Source: CAVHIG01 sp963636105
GTDB taxonomy: Bacteria > Bacillota > Clostridia > Peptostreptococcales > Anaerovoracaceae
Length of the DNA stretch: 24,427 bases
NCBI GenBank assembly: GCA_963636105.1
Contig: CAVHIG010000026.1
Span: 1-24,427, forward strand
Direction of reading: 5' to 3'
Shown: positions 1 to 8,093 of the stretch, one piece after another
How the letters are laid out: the number at the start of each line of letters is the position of its first letter
Position numbering within the stretch: the stretch's first letter is position 1
Translations under genes and position numbers: made by a program
The notes under the pieces: model-generated
Database searches by the model: none
Seen by the model: only the letters and a program-made list of their open reading frames with translations
What the model was told of the DNA's origin: nothing

Positions 1-130
1 CTTCGATAGCGTTCAAATCATCCGGATTTATGATTGTCTGCATTGATGCACGATCGAGTGTTCCATCAGGCTTTACTGCTACCTTACCGGAAGTATCAGG
101 TACCTGTTTTACTGTAACTAAAATTTTCAT
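1..130 (-). CDS. etfB: Electron transfer flavoprotein beta subunit, N-terminal part (cut by window edge)
   Basis: This partial gene runs off the left edge, so only its first 43 codons are visible. It starts MKILVTVKQVPDT, the usual opening of EtfB, and continues with a GTLDR stretch and an NPDDLNAIE stretch, both typical of the family. An AGGAGG-like site lies just ahead of the ATG. EtfB with EtfA carries the FAD/AMP cofactors that pass electrons to butyryl-CoA dehydrogenase. In clostridia the Bcd-EtfAB complex bifurcates electrons from NADH to crotonyl-CoA and ferredoxin. Only 15 bp separate it from bcd, so the two are almost certainly co-transcribed. etfA would be expected next, outside the window. 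Confidence 0.93.
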   Translation of the reverse strand, partial: MKILVTVKQVPDTSGKVAVKPDGTLDRASMQTIINPDDLNAIE

Positions 131-145
131 ATATCTTTCCTCCTC

Positions 146-1285
146 TTACAGACCCATATTTGCGGAGATTACTATACGCTGTACTTCTGAAGTACCTTCG
201 TAGATCTCTGTGATCTTTGCATCTCTCATCATACGCTCTACCGGGTAATCATTTGTGTAGCCATAACCGCCAAACATCTGTACTACCTTTGTAGTGGTCT
301 TCATAGCGTGCTCGGAGGTAAAGAGCTTTGCCATAGCGGCCTGCTTTGTATATCTCTTGCCCTCGCCCTTTGCTATAGCTGCCTGATATGTCAAAAGACG
401 TCCTGCCTCGCAGCCCAGCTCCATATCTGCCAATGTAAACTGCGTATTCTGGAACTTGCTGATCGGCTTTCCAAACTGAACACGTCCCTTTGTATAATTG
501 ATAGCTTCATTCATAGCGCCCTCTGCTATACCCAGTGACTGCGCGGCTATGCCGATACGGCCGCCGTCAAGTGTAGCCATCGCGATTGAAAAGCCCCTGC
601 CCTCTTCGCCAAGGAGATTTTCCTTCGGTACTATGCAATCCTGGAATACAATCTCTGCTGTAGGGCTTCCATGAAGTCCGAGTTTTACCTCGTGCTTACC
701 TACGGAGAAGCCCGGGAAGCTGCTCTCTACGATAAACGCGGAGATTCCCTTTGTGCCCTTTGTCTTGTCAGTCATGGCAAATACTACAAATACGTCTGCC
801 ACATAACCGTTTGTAATAAAGATCTTTGAACCGTTCATTACATAGTGGTCACCCTCAAGACGAGCTTCTGTCTGACCCTTTGAAGCATCAGAACCCGCAT
901 TAGGCTCTGTCAGGGCAAATGCGCCTACGTGATGACCTGTAGTCAGCATAGGAAGGTACTTTGCCTTCTGCTCTGCAGTGCCGTAGCTCATAATCGGATC
1001 GCAGCACAGGCCGTTGTGAGTAGCCACAATATCGCCTGTGGATGCGCACTGCTTTGAAAGCTCTTCAATGCAGATAGCGCTTGCGAGCGGATCTGCGCCT
1101 GCGCCGCCGTATTCTTTTGGCACACACATACCCATTACGCCCAGATCAAACAGCTTTTCGATGTTTTCGCGAGGATATTCGCAGGTACGGTCAGTATCAG
1201 CCGCTATAGGCTTGACTTCGTTTTCTGTGAATTCCGCCATCATCTTGCGGAGCATCTCATGCTCTCGACTCAAATTAAAATCCAT
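146..1285 (-). CDS. bcd: Acyl-CoA dehydrogenase, butyryl-CoA dehydrogenase type
   Basis: A 379-residue acyl-CoA dehydrogenase of normal family length. It shows the N-terminal helical domain (LSREHEMLRKM), the FAD/substrate beta-domain signature AFALTEPNAGSDA (about residues 122-134), and the C-terminal IYEGTSEVQR motif. Glu363 in YEG is the expected catalytic base, as in Megasphaera Bcd and MCAD. The likely reaction is crotonyl-CoA to butyryl-CoA with electrons from EtfAB, the committed step to butyrate. It lies between crt (35 bp upstream) and etfB (15 bp downstream), the standard butyrate operon context, which favours a short-chain substrate. The start is supported by a GAGGAG ribosome site. 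A branched- or other short-chain acyl-CoA substrate cannot be excluded from sequence alone. Confidence 0.93.
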   Translation of the reverse strand: MDFNLSREHEMLRKMMAEFTENEVKPIAADTDRTCEYPRENIEKLFDLGVMGMCVPKEYGGAGADPLASAICIEELSKQCASTGDIVATHNGLCCDPIMSYGTAEQKAKYLPMLTTGHHVGAFALTEPNAGSDASKGQTEARLEGDHYVMNGSKIFITNGYVADVFVVFAMTDKTKGTKGISAFIVESSFPGFSVGKHEVKLGLHGSPTAEIVFQDCIVPKENLLGEEGRGFSIAMATLDGGRIGIAAQSLGIAEGAMNEAINYTKGRVQFGKPISKFQNTQFTLADMELGCEAGRLLTYQAAIAKGEGKRYTKQAAMAKLFTSEHAMKTTTKVVQMFGGYGYTNDYPVERMMRDAKITEIYEGTSEVQRIVISANMGL

Positions 1286-1320
1286 AACCTATTCTCCTCT
1301 TCTTCTTATCATATACTCCC

Positions 1321-2097
1321 CTATTTGTTTTTAAAAACAGGTGAACGTTTTTCAAGAAATGCGCCCATGCCTTCCTTCTGATCCTCAGCAGCAAAGCACA
1401 TAGCAAACAACTCATTTTCACAAGCTATTCCGCTGTCTATATCCATCTGCATACCGCGATCGATGCAGGCCTTTGAATATTTCACCGCAATCGGGGCGTT
1501 CTTTGTGAAGGAACGTGCCATCTCAAGCGCGCCGTTCATCAGCTCCTCAGGAGCGTATACAGCATTTACAAGGCCAATCCTTTCTGCTTCGTCTGCCTTG
1601 ATCATCTTTCCTGAGAAAATGAGCTCCTTTGCCTTTGCGATGCCTACTCTGCGCGGCAGACGCTGTGTGCCGGAAAAGCCCGGAGTTATTCCAAGACCTA
1701 CCTCAGGCTGCCCAAACTTCGCCTTTTCCGAAGCAAGTATTATGTCGCATGACATAGCAAGCTCGCAGCCGCCTCCCAGCGCAAAGCCGTTTACGGCGGC
1801 TATAGTCGGGAATTCCAGCTTTTCTATGCGGCGGAAAAGAGCGCTGCCTCTCTGACCCCAGCGGCGGCCGCCATCGACGTCGAGCGGATATTGCTCTCCA
1901 ATATCTGCGCCTGCTACAAATGAGCGTCCCGCACCCGTAAGAATCATAGCACGTATGCTGTCATCCTTTTCCATTTCCGAAACTACCTGCTCAAGCTCTG
2001 TAATTACTGTGCTGTTGAGCGCATTCAGAGCCTCCTGACGGTCGATAGTCACAATAGCAATCTCATCCTTCTTCTCGTAATGAAGCATTTGATACAT
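1321..2097 (-). CDS. crt: Enoyl-CoA hydratase (crotonase)
   Basis: A 258-residue crotonase-fold protein. The oxyanion-hole segments VAGADI (about 61-66) and ALGGGCELA are present. The two catalytic glutamates are visible as E112 (GGGCE) and E132 (QPEVGLGITPG), so hydratase activity is expected. It interconverts crotonyl-CoA and 3-hydroxybutyryl-CoA. I chose the ATG at 2097 because GGAG lies 8 bases before it. An in-frame ATG further upstream (2124) adds nine residues that do not fit the family and has no ribosome site. It is followed closely by bcd and etfB and forms the crt-bcd-etf part of a butyrate operon. Thiolase and 3-hydroxybutyryl-CoA dehydrogenase genes, often in such operons, are not in this window. 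Confidence 0.9.
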   Translation of the reverse strand: MYQMLHYEKKDEIAIVTIDRQEALNALNSTVITELEQVVSEMEKDDSIRAMILTGAGRSFVAGADIGEQYPLDVDGGRRWGQRGSALFRRIEKLEFPTIAAVNGFALGGGCELAMSCDIILASEKAKFGQPEVGLGITPGFSGTQRLPRRVGIAKAKELIFSGKMIKADEAERIGLVNAVYAPEELMNGALEMARSFTKNAPIAVKYSKACIDRGMQMDIDSGIACENELFAMCFAAEDQKEGMGAFLEKRSPVFKNK

Positions 2098-2148
2098 AAC
2101 AAAATCTCCAATCTCGAAATCCAAAAATCAAGCAATTATTTTACTATT

Positions 2149-2179
2149 GGGGAAGCCGCCTGCTTTCCACGGCTTCCCC
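2149..2179 (-). terminator. Hairpin between nifJ1 and crt
   Basis: A perfect 10-bp GC-rich stem (GGGGAAGCCG paired with CGGCTTCCCC) with an 11-base loop lies 30 bases after the nifJ1 stop. The bases that follow on the minus strand are AT-rich but lack a clean T run. It may be a leaky terminator or an mRNA-stabilising structure that sets the ratio of nifJ1 to crt-bcd-etf expression. Confidence 0.5.
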
Positions 2180-2209
2180 GATAAATACATTTTTCTCTAA
2201 GCCTTAGAA

Positions 2210-5200
2210 TTATTTATCCTCAGCCAATCTCTTATACTTTGCGTAGCGAGCCTTTACGTCAGCGATCTCCTTTGCATAGAGAGCGTCTGCCTTCTCAGGG
2301 AAGTTGTTCTTCAATGAAGCGAAACGATTTTCGCCCATCAGGAAGTCCATAAGCTTGTCTGTATCAGGCTCCGGTGAATCGAGCTGGAACGGATTCTTTC
2401 CTTCCGCGATTCTCTGAGGATCGTAACGATACAGGTGCCAATATCCGCACTCTACAGCCTTCTTCATCTCTTCCTGAGTAGTGCCCATACCGGCCTTGAT
2501 ATGCTGCTCAAGGCAAGGACAATAGCAGATTACGATGGATGGGCCAGGATAAGCCTCAGCCTCGCGCAATGCCTTCAATGTCTGCGCCTGATCCGCACCC
2601 ATAGCTACCTGAGCTACATATACATATCCGTACTGCATCAGGATTCCGCCGAGGTCCTTCTTAGCTACCTGCTTGCCGCCTGCGGAGAACTTCGCGGTAG
2701 CACTTGTAGGTGTAGCCTTTGAGGACTGTCCGCCTGTATTTGAGTAAACTTCCGTATCGAGTACGAGGAGGTTTACGTCTCTGTTTTGTGCCATTACATG
2801 GTCGATACCGCCAAAGCCGATATCGTATGCCCAGCCGTCGCCGCCTACAGCCCATACGGACTTCTTTGCAAGATATTCCTTATTTTCCAGAATATACTCT
2901 GCGTCTGCGTTTCCTGTGCACTTCTCAAGAGCTGCTATCAGGGCGTCGGTAACTGCGCGGGTCTTTGCGCGATCATCCCAGTTTGCGAGATAATCACTGA
3001 CCTCCGCCGTTGCCACACCATTAGCCTTCATCTCCTCAAGCTTGAGCAGAAGCTCCTTTCTGATGGAATCCTGCGCGTGGAAGAAGCCGTAAGCAAATTC
3101 CGCATTGTCCTCGAAGAGTGAATGCTCCCAAGCCGGACCGTGACCCTGGCAGTCCTTGCAATAAGGAAGAATAGGTGCGCCGCCGCTTATAGCTGATGAG
3201 CAGCCTGCAGCATTGCCCACGTACATATGGTCTCCGAAGAGCTGGCTTAAAAGCTTGATATATGTAGTCTCCGCACAGCCTGCGCAAGCAGCCGAGAACT
3301 GGAAGTAAGGCTTTGCGAACTGTACGCTCTTTACGTTCTTGTCGCTGATTACATCCTTCTTGAGATATTCCTCATTCATAGCTACCTTGTCGAAGAGAGG
3401 CTGCTCTGCCTTCATTTCCTCAAACGGAGCCATTGTGAGAGCGCCCTTTGCCGGGCAAGCTGTCAAGCATACGCCGCAGCCGAGGCAGTCATATGGTGAG
3501 ATCTGCATACGGAAGGAGTATGCCGGAGCATCCTTTCCGAGTCCCTTTGCAGGAGCTGTCACAAATTCAGCAGGTACCTTCGCCTTTTCCTCTTCTGTGA
3601 GGAGTACAGGACGTATAGCTGCATGCGGACATGACATCGAGCAGCGGTTGCACTGGATACAAGCAGCCGGATCCCACTTAGGCACTGATGTAGCCACACC
3701 ACGCTTTGAGTAGGCGGATGTGCCGTTTTCCCAGGTGCCGTCGAGTACGCCGTGCTTCTGGAATACGGATACAGGGAGCTTGTCGCCCTGCTGACGATCC
3801 ATAGGCATTACGATCTCCTTTACGAAAGGAGTAGCCTCTACCTCTGCAGCCGGAGCATCCTGAGCGTCTGCCCATGCAGCCGGGATATCTACCTTTACAG
3901 CCGCGCTGATACCTACGTCTACAGCCTTGTCGTTCAAATCTACGATCTTCTGGCCGGCCTTCTTGAAGTATGTAGCGTAGTTGTTCTTCTTCATGTCAGC
4001 TACCGCTACATCCATAGGAATTACCTTTGTGAGTGCAAAGAACGCGCCCTGAAGGATATTGTTTGTGTGCTTTCCGAGTCCTATCTCCGCGGCAAGCTTT
4101 GCAGCGTCTATGATATAGAAGTTTGCGTGCTTTTTCGCAAGGTCTCTCTTCATCTTTGCAGGAAGTCTGTCCTCAAGCTCTTCTACTGTCCAAGGGCAGT
4201 TCAAGAGGAATGTGCCTCCGTCCTTGAGCTCTTCAGTAAGGTCATACTTCTTTACATATGTAGGTGCGTGACATGCTACAAAGTCAGCTGAGAGCACCAG
4301 ATATGTACTGCGGATAGGCTGGTCTCCAAAACGCAGATGGCTCTGTGTAAGACCGCCGGATTTCATTGAGTCATATGAGAAATATGCCTGTGCGTACTTG
4401 TCAGCCACAAGACCGATTGTACTGATGGCATTCTTATTTGCTCCTACTGTACCGTCGCCGCCGAGGCCCCAGATCTTGCAGGCGATCTCGCCCGGATGAG
4501 GGAATTCTACATCCTTATAATCGAGGGATGTGTGCGTTACGTCGTCATTTATACCGATTGTGAAGCTGTTCTTTGGCGCGTCCTTTTGGAGGTTGTCGTA
4601 AACGGCGATGAGCTGTCCGGGAGTCGTATCCTTTGAGCTGAGTCCGTAGCGGCCTCCGACTACGCGGATATCTCCGCGGCCTGCCTGGTTCAGCGCCGTT
4701 ACCACATCAAGATATACCGGCTCGCCCACGGAACCTGTCTCCTTTGAGCGGTCCAAAACGGCGATCTTCTTTACCGTAGCAGGGATGGCTGCCGAGAAAT
4801 GCTCCACAGAGAACGGACGATAGAGGTGAATCTGCACCATACCTACCTTGCGGCCCTGTGCGTTGAGGTAGTCTACTGTCTCCTTGACTGCCTCGGAAGC
4901 GGAGCACATAACTACTACAACTTCCTCTGCGTCTGCTGCGCCATAGTAGTTGAAGAGCTTGTAATCGCGGCCTGTCAGGCGGTTTATCTCGTCCATGTAG
5001 TGCTGCACTGTCTCAGGCACGATGGCGCTCTTTACATTTGCGCCCTCCTTGCACTGGAAGTAAACGTCCGGATTTACGTTGTTTCCGCGGTTTGTCGGAT
5101 GCTCAGGATTGAGCGAGTGACGGCGAAAATCCTTCAAGGCCTCCTGGTCCACAAGTGGTCTGAGGTCTTCGTAATCAAGCGTCTCGATTCTCTGCATCTC

Positions 5201-5737
5201 GTGAGATGTACGGAAACCGTCGAAGCAGTGCATAAATGCGTATTTTGCCTTTATAGCGGACAGGTGCGCTACCGCTGCCAGATCCATTGCTTCCTGCGGT
5301 GATGAGGACATCAGCATAGCATAGCCTGTTGTACGGCAGGTCATAAAGTCTGTATGATCGCCGAATATTGAGTGGTGATTTGATGTGACTACACGTGATG
5401 CGATGTGCATTACGCTTGGAAGGAACTGGCCGCCCATTGCATACATCGCAGGTATCATCAGCATGAGACCCTGAGATGATGTAAATGTAGTGGTGAGCGC
5501 GCCTGCCTGCAATGAGCCGTGGCAGGTACCCGCGGCACCGGCCTCGGACTGCATTTGAATTACGTCTACGGGCGTACCGAAAAGATTTGTCTTGCCCTTT
5601 GCTGACCATTCATCCACCTTCTCAGCCATAGGGCTTGAAGGTGTGATAGGATAGATAGCAGCTACCTCTGTAAAGGCATAAGCGGAATATGCCGCAGCTG
5701 TATTGCCGTCCATTACGGCATAATTTTTCTTACTCAT
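2210..5737 (-). CDS. nifJ: Pyruvate:ferredoxin (flavodoxin) oxidoreductase, first copy
   Basis: A full-length 1175-residue single-chain PFOR. The N-terminal pyruvate/TPP domain carries YPITPSSPMAE (about 29-39). The ferredoxin-like domain has two [4Fe-4S] motifs, CIQCNRCSMSCP near residue 695 and CLGCGVCLTACP near 755. The proximal-cluster motif CAGCAE is near 817, GGDGWAYDIGFGG (TPP/Mg2+ binding) near 965, and the distal cysteine region YCPCLEQH near 1075. It converts pyruvate and CoA to acetyl-CoA, CO2 and reduced ferredoxin. It lies only 26 bp after the HpcH/HpaI aldolase gene, so the two are probably one transcript, and pyruvate is the plausible shared metabolite. A close paralogue lies at 11261-14778. 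A GGAG site supports the start. Confidence 0.96.
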   Translation of the reverse strand: MSKKNYAVMDGNTAAAYSAYAFTEVAAIYPITPSSPMAEKVDEWSAKGKTNLFGTPVDVIQMQSEAGAAGTCHGSLQAGALTTTFTSSQGLMLMIPAMYAMGGQFLPSVMHIASRVVTSNHHSIFGDHTDFMTCRTTGYAMLMSSSPQEAMDLAAVAHLSAIKAKYAFMHCFDGFRTSHEMQRIETLDYEDLRPLVDQEALKDFRRHSLNPEHPTNRGNNVNPDVYFQCKEGANVKSAIVPETVQHYMDEINRLTGRDYKLFNYYGAADAEEVVVVMCSASEAVKETVDYLNAQGRKVGMVQIHLYRPFSVEHFSAAIPATVKKIAVLDRSKETGSVGEPVYLDVVTALNQAGRGDIRVVGGRYGLSSKDTTPGQLIAVYDNLQKDAPKNSFTIGINDDVTHTSLDYKDVEFPHPGEIACKIWGLGGDGTVGANKNAISTIGLVADKYAQAYFSYDSMKSGGLTQSHLRFGDQPIRSTYLVLSADFVACHAPTYVKKYDLTEELKDGGTFLLNCPWTVEELEDRLPAKMKRDLAKKHANFYIIDAAKLAAEIGLGKHTNNILQGAFFALTKVIPMDVAVADMKKNNYATYFKKAGQKIVDLNDKAVDVGISAAVKVDIPAAWADAQDAPAAEVEATPFVKEIVMPMDRQQGDKLPVSVFQKHGVLDGTWENGTSAYSKRGVATSVPKWDPAACIQCNRCSMSCPHAAIRPVLLTEEEKAKVPAEFVTAPAKGLGKDAPAYSFRMQISPYDCLGCGVCLTACPAKGALTMAPFEEMKAEQPLFDKVAMNEEYLKKDVISDKNVKSVQFAKPYFQFSAACAGCAETTYIKLLSQLFGDHMYVGNAAGCSSAISGGAPILPYCKDCQGHGPAWEHSLFEDNAEFAYGFFHAQDSIRKELLLKLEEMKANGVATAEVSDYLANWDDRAKTRAVTDALIAALEKCTGNADAEYILENKEYLAKKSVWAVGGDGWAYDIGFGGIDHVMAQNRDVNLLVLDTEVYSNTGGQSSKATPTSATAKFSAGGKQVAKKDLGGILMQYGYVYVAQVAMGADQAQTLKALREAEAYPGPSIVICYCPCLEQHIKAGMGTTQEEMKKAVECGYWHLYRYDPQRIAEGKNPFQLDSPEPDTDKLMDFLMGENRFASLKNNFPEKADALYAKEIADVKARYAKYKRLAEDK

Positions 5738-5763
5738 ATTCTTATTCTCCTAACTTTTTTGCG

Positions 5764-6558
5764 CTACTTGCTCTCGCCGTGAAATGCGGCGATATCAGCC
5801 TTTGCCATCTCCATAAAGATAGCTGTATCGCAGGAATAACCTACAAAACGTACTCCCATCTCAAGAAGCTTCTTGCCGGATGCCGCGGAGTCCGCAAAGC
5901 AGCCTACCTGTACACCCTTTGCGGCAGCTCTCTTGCAGATATCAGCGATACGCTCCATTACGAGTGGATGATTTATCTGTCCAATGATTCCAAGTGACGC
6001 GGAGAGGTCATATGGTCCTACAAATACGATGTCCACACCCTCTACGCTCAGGATTTCGTCCAGATTGTCGATAGCCTTCTGACCCTCTGCCTGAAGGATT
6101 ACAACCGTGTCCTGCGCCTGCGCAAAATAGTCAGCACCGGAAACTGCGCCGTACGCTGCGGATCTTACGAAACGGCACGTACCACGAGTGCCGCGCGGAG
6201 AGAATTTCGCTGCGGAAACTGCGGCTTTTGCCTGCTCAGCGTCGTCGATCTGCGGAATCATTACAGCGCCCGCTCCTACGTCCAATGCCTGGTCAATCCA
6301 AATGTCCGTGCCGCGAGGTACACGTACAACCGGACATACGCCTGCGACATTTGCCGCGCGGATCAGGTTCTGCAGATTTTCAAAGGTTCCCGGGCCATGC
6401 TCCATATCGAGAAGTACAAAGTCATAACCTGCATGACCTGCAGCTTCTACAAAAGCAGGATCTGAAGTGATCATAAATGGGCCGAATGCGCCCTGTGGTG
6501 AGGCCATAGCCGCCTTAAATGTAGCGACATCAGCCATTGTAGGCATAACGTTTTTCAT
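5764..6558 (-). CDS. HpcH/HpaI family class II aldolase
   Basis: A 264-residue protein of the HpcH/HpaI aldolase/citrate-lyase family. These metal-dependent TIM-barrel enzymes reversibly join pyruvate to an aldehyde; examples are HpaI, GarL and YfaU. Visible landmarks are LLDMEHGP with His54 (general-base position), VVRVPRG with Arg79 (pyruvate-binding arginine), Glu158 in LQAEG and Asp184 in GPYDLSASLG (metal ligands). The segment around Glu158 reads ILQAEGQ, whereas most members have an IE-T/S motif, so the substrate may differ. A strong TTAGGAGGAG site precedes the start, and nifJ1 follows 26 bp later, suggesting that released pyruvate feeds PFOR. The aldehyde partner is not evident from sequence. 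A weak promoter (TTGATT near 6663-6668) may serve this pair. Confidence 0.82.
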   Translation of the reverse strand: MKNVMPTMADVATFKAAMASPQGAFGPFMITSDPAFVEAAGHAGYDFVLLDMEHGPGTFENLQNLIRAANVAGVCPVVRVPRGTDIWIDQALDVGAGAVMIPQIDDAEQAKAAVSAAKFSPRGTRGTCRFVRSAAYGAVSGADYFAQAQDTVVILQAEGQKAIDNLDEILSVEGVDIVFVGPYDLSASLGIIGQINHPLVMERIADICKRAAAKGVQVGCFADSAASGKKLLEMGVRFVGYSCDTAIFMEMAKADIAAFHGESK

Positions 6559-6596
6559 AATCTCCTCCTAAAAATATAGATCAAATTTTTTTAGAT

Positions 6597-6621
6597 TCCG
6601 GGGTATTCCATATTGCCCGGA
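6597..6621 (-). other. Small hairpin in the aldolase leader
   Basis: TCCGGG and CCCGGA form a 6-bp stem with a 13-base loop about 40 bases ahead of the aldolase start. It is too short to be called a terminator and has no T run. It could influence the leader mRNA. Confidence 0.25.
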
Positions 6622-6686
6622 TGTTTAGATATAATTTATATAAAGGCTATAGAAGCCATAGAAATCAAATTTAAATTCAGTCAAAT

Positions 6687-6731
6687 AAATATTGGCCGGA
6701 CCGGAAGTATGCCCGCATCCGGCCAATATTT
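6687..6731 (-). terminator. Terminator after the aminotransferase gene
   Basis: A perfect 14-bp inverted repeat (left arm 6687-6700, right arm 6718-6731, loop 17) with a GGCCGGA core and AT-rich outer arms begins 26 bases after the aminotransferase stop. On the minus strand it runs into TATTTATTTG. It separates the aminotransferase unit from the aldolase-nifJ1 unit. Confidence 0.75.
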
Positions 6732-6756
6732 GTAAAAATAAGTATACGCGGATTTC

Positions 6757-7929
6757 CTATTTCATATCCGGATATGCCTTGCGTACATAGGCATCTATAC
6801 GACGAACTGCCTCCTTGAGGTTTTCGTCGGAGTTTGCGAATACAAGACGAAGATATCCTTCGCCGCAGTCACCAAAGGCAGAGCCTGGTACTGTTACAAC
6901 GCTTGCGTTTACAAGCAATTCCTCTGCAAATTCCTGAGCACTCTTGCCAAATGCCTTGATATTCGCAAAGGCGTAGAAGCTGCCTGCGGATTTCTTGCAG
7001 GAGAAGCCCGGAATAGCATTTATTCCGTCGATAAGTATGTCACGACGACGAGTATAGTCAGCTACCATCTGCTCTACGCACTCTGTGCTTGTCAGAGCTT
7101 CCGCTGCGGCTACCTGTGAAAAGCTGGATACGCAGGAAGCTATAGCCTCGTTCATCTGAGCCATCTTCTTTATATAAGCAGCTTCAGGAGCGATTACATA
7201 ACCGATTCTCCATCCTGTCATAGCATATGACTTTGAGAAGCTGTTGAGTACAAATACATGATCGCGTACCTCAGGAACCTGAGCGATGCTGAAAGGCTTT
7301 ACACCGTCATATACGATGCTGTCATATGGCTCATCTGAGAGTACCCAAAGGTCATGCTTCTTTACAACCTCTGCGATTGCAAGCACGTCTTCCTTTGTAA
7401 GTACAGCGCCTGTAGGGTTGCAAGGTGAATTCAAAAGCAAAGCCTTTGTATTAGGTGTGATGCATTTTTCGATGTCAGCTGCCATCATGCGATAGTCATT
7501 TTCTTCATATGTAGGCACCGGCTTTGCAGCAGCGCCTGTAAGGGATGCCTGTCCGTAGTAGTTAGGGAAGCATGGATCCGGTACAAGGATTTCATCGCCC
7601 GGATTCAGTACAAGCATCATAGTAAGCATAAGACCTTCCATTGCGCCGACAGTGACAATTACATTGTCCTTTGTATATCCTGCGCCGTAGGATTCGTACT
7701 TCTTTGCAATAGCCTCACGAAGTACATCCATACCTGCATTTGGGCTATAGTGGGTCTCACCGGCATCCAAAGCGCGCTTTGCAGCTTCCTTTATGTATGC
7801 AGGTGTATCGAAGTTTGGCTCACCTACAGTCAGCTTGATTGCGTCAGGATACTTTGCCGCAAGGTCAAACATCTTACGAATACCGGAGGCGGGATAATTT
7901 GACGCCGCCTTGGAAATTTCTCTACTCAT
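6757..7929 (-). CDS. PLP-dependent aminotransferase, class I/II
   Basis: A 390-residue fold-type I aminotransferase of the aspartate/alanine/aromatic group. Asn171 (SPCNPTG), Asp199 (LSDEPYDSI), the PLP-binding Lys233 (SFSKSYAMTGWRIGY) and a C-terminal substrate-carboxylate arginine in YLRLVF are all present, and the length is normal. It moves an amino group between an amino acid and a 2-oxo acid. It is not the class III family to which GABA transaminase belongs. Its neighbours are a Na+/amino acid symporter upstream and an aldolase plus PFOR downstream, so a role in deaminating an imported amino acid to pyruvate or a hydroxy-oxo-acid is plausible. The exact substrate is unknown. GAAAGGAG lies before the ATG. 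Confidence 0.88.
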   Translation of the reverse strand: MSREISKAASNYPASGIRKMFDLAAKYPDAIKLTVGEPNFDTPAYIKEAAKRALDAGETHYSPNAGMDVLREAIAKKYESYGAGYTKDNVIVTVGAMEGLMLTMMLVLNPGDEILVPDPCFPNYYGQASLTGAAAKPVPTYEENDYRMMAADIEKCITPNTKALLLNSPCNPTGAVLTKEDVLAIAEVVKKHDLWVLSDEPYDSIVYDGVKPFSIAQVPEVRDHVFVLNSFSKSYAMTGWRIGYVIAPEAAYIKKMAQMNEAIASCVSSFSQVAAAEALTSTECVEQMVADYTRRRDILIDGINAIPGFSCKKSAGSFYAFANIKAFGKSAQEFAEELLVNASVVTVPGSAFGDCGEGYLRLVFANSDENLKEAVRRIDAYVRKAYPDMK

Positions 7930-7961
7930 GATAAAACTCCTTTCAAGGGACTAGTTTTTTT

Positions 7962-7999
7962 GAGACGCTGCCGAGATATAAAATCCCAGTCAGCGCCTC
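7962..7999 (-). other. Hairpin in the aminotransferase leader
   Basis: GAGGCGCTG (7991-7999 read on the minus strand) can pair with CAGCGTCTC (7962-7970). The one mismatch is a G-U pair only in minus-strand RNA. The stem is followed by seven A residues rather than T residues, so this is a leader structure and not a terminator. It lies about 35 bases ahead of the start codon. Confidence 0.35.
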
Positions 8000-8093
8000 T
8001 TAAGTGTGTGTTGCTTTTGTGTTAAATAAATCTATATGTATCAGCAGTATTATTTAACAAATTTATGATATATGTGATAAGTATGATAGTCGC

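Noticed and set aside
3752..5302. Several plus-strand open frames opposite nifJ1
   Set aside because: They are Cys/Tyr-rich shadows of a conserved minus-strand gene, without ribosome sites or family features.
6757..7929. Aminotransferase as GABA transaminase feeding AbfD
   Set aside because: It has class I/II motifs (NPTG, SFSKSYAMTGWR). GABA transaminases are class III, so a direct GABA link is not supported.
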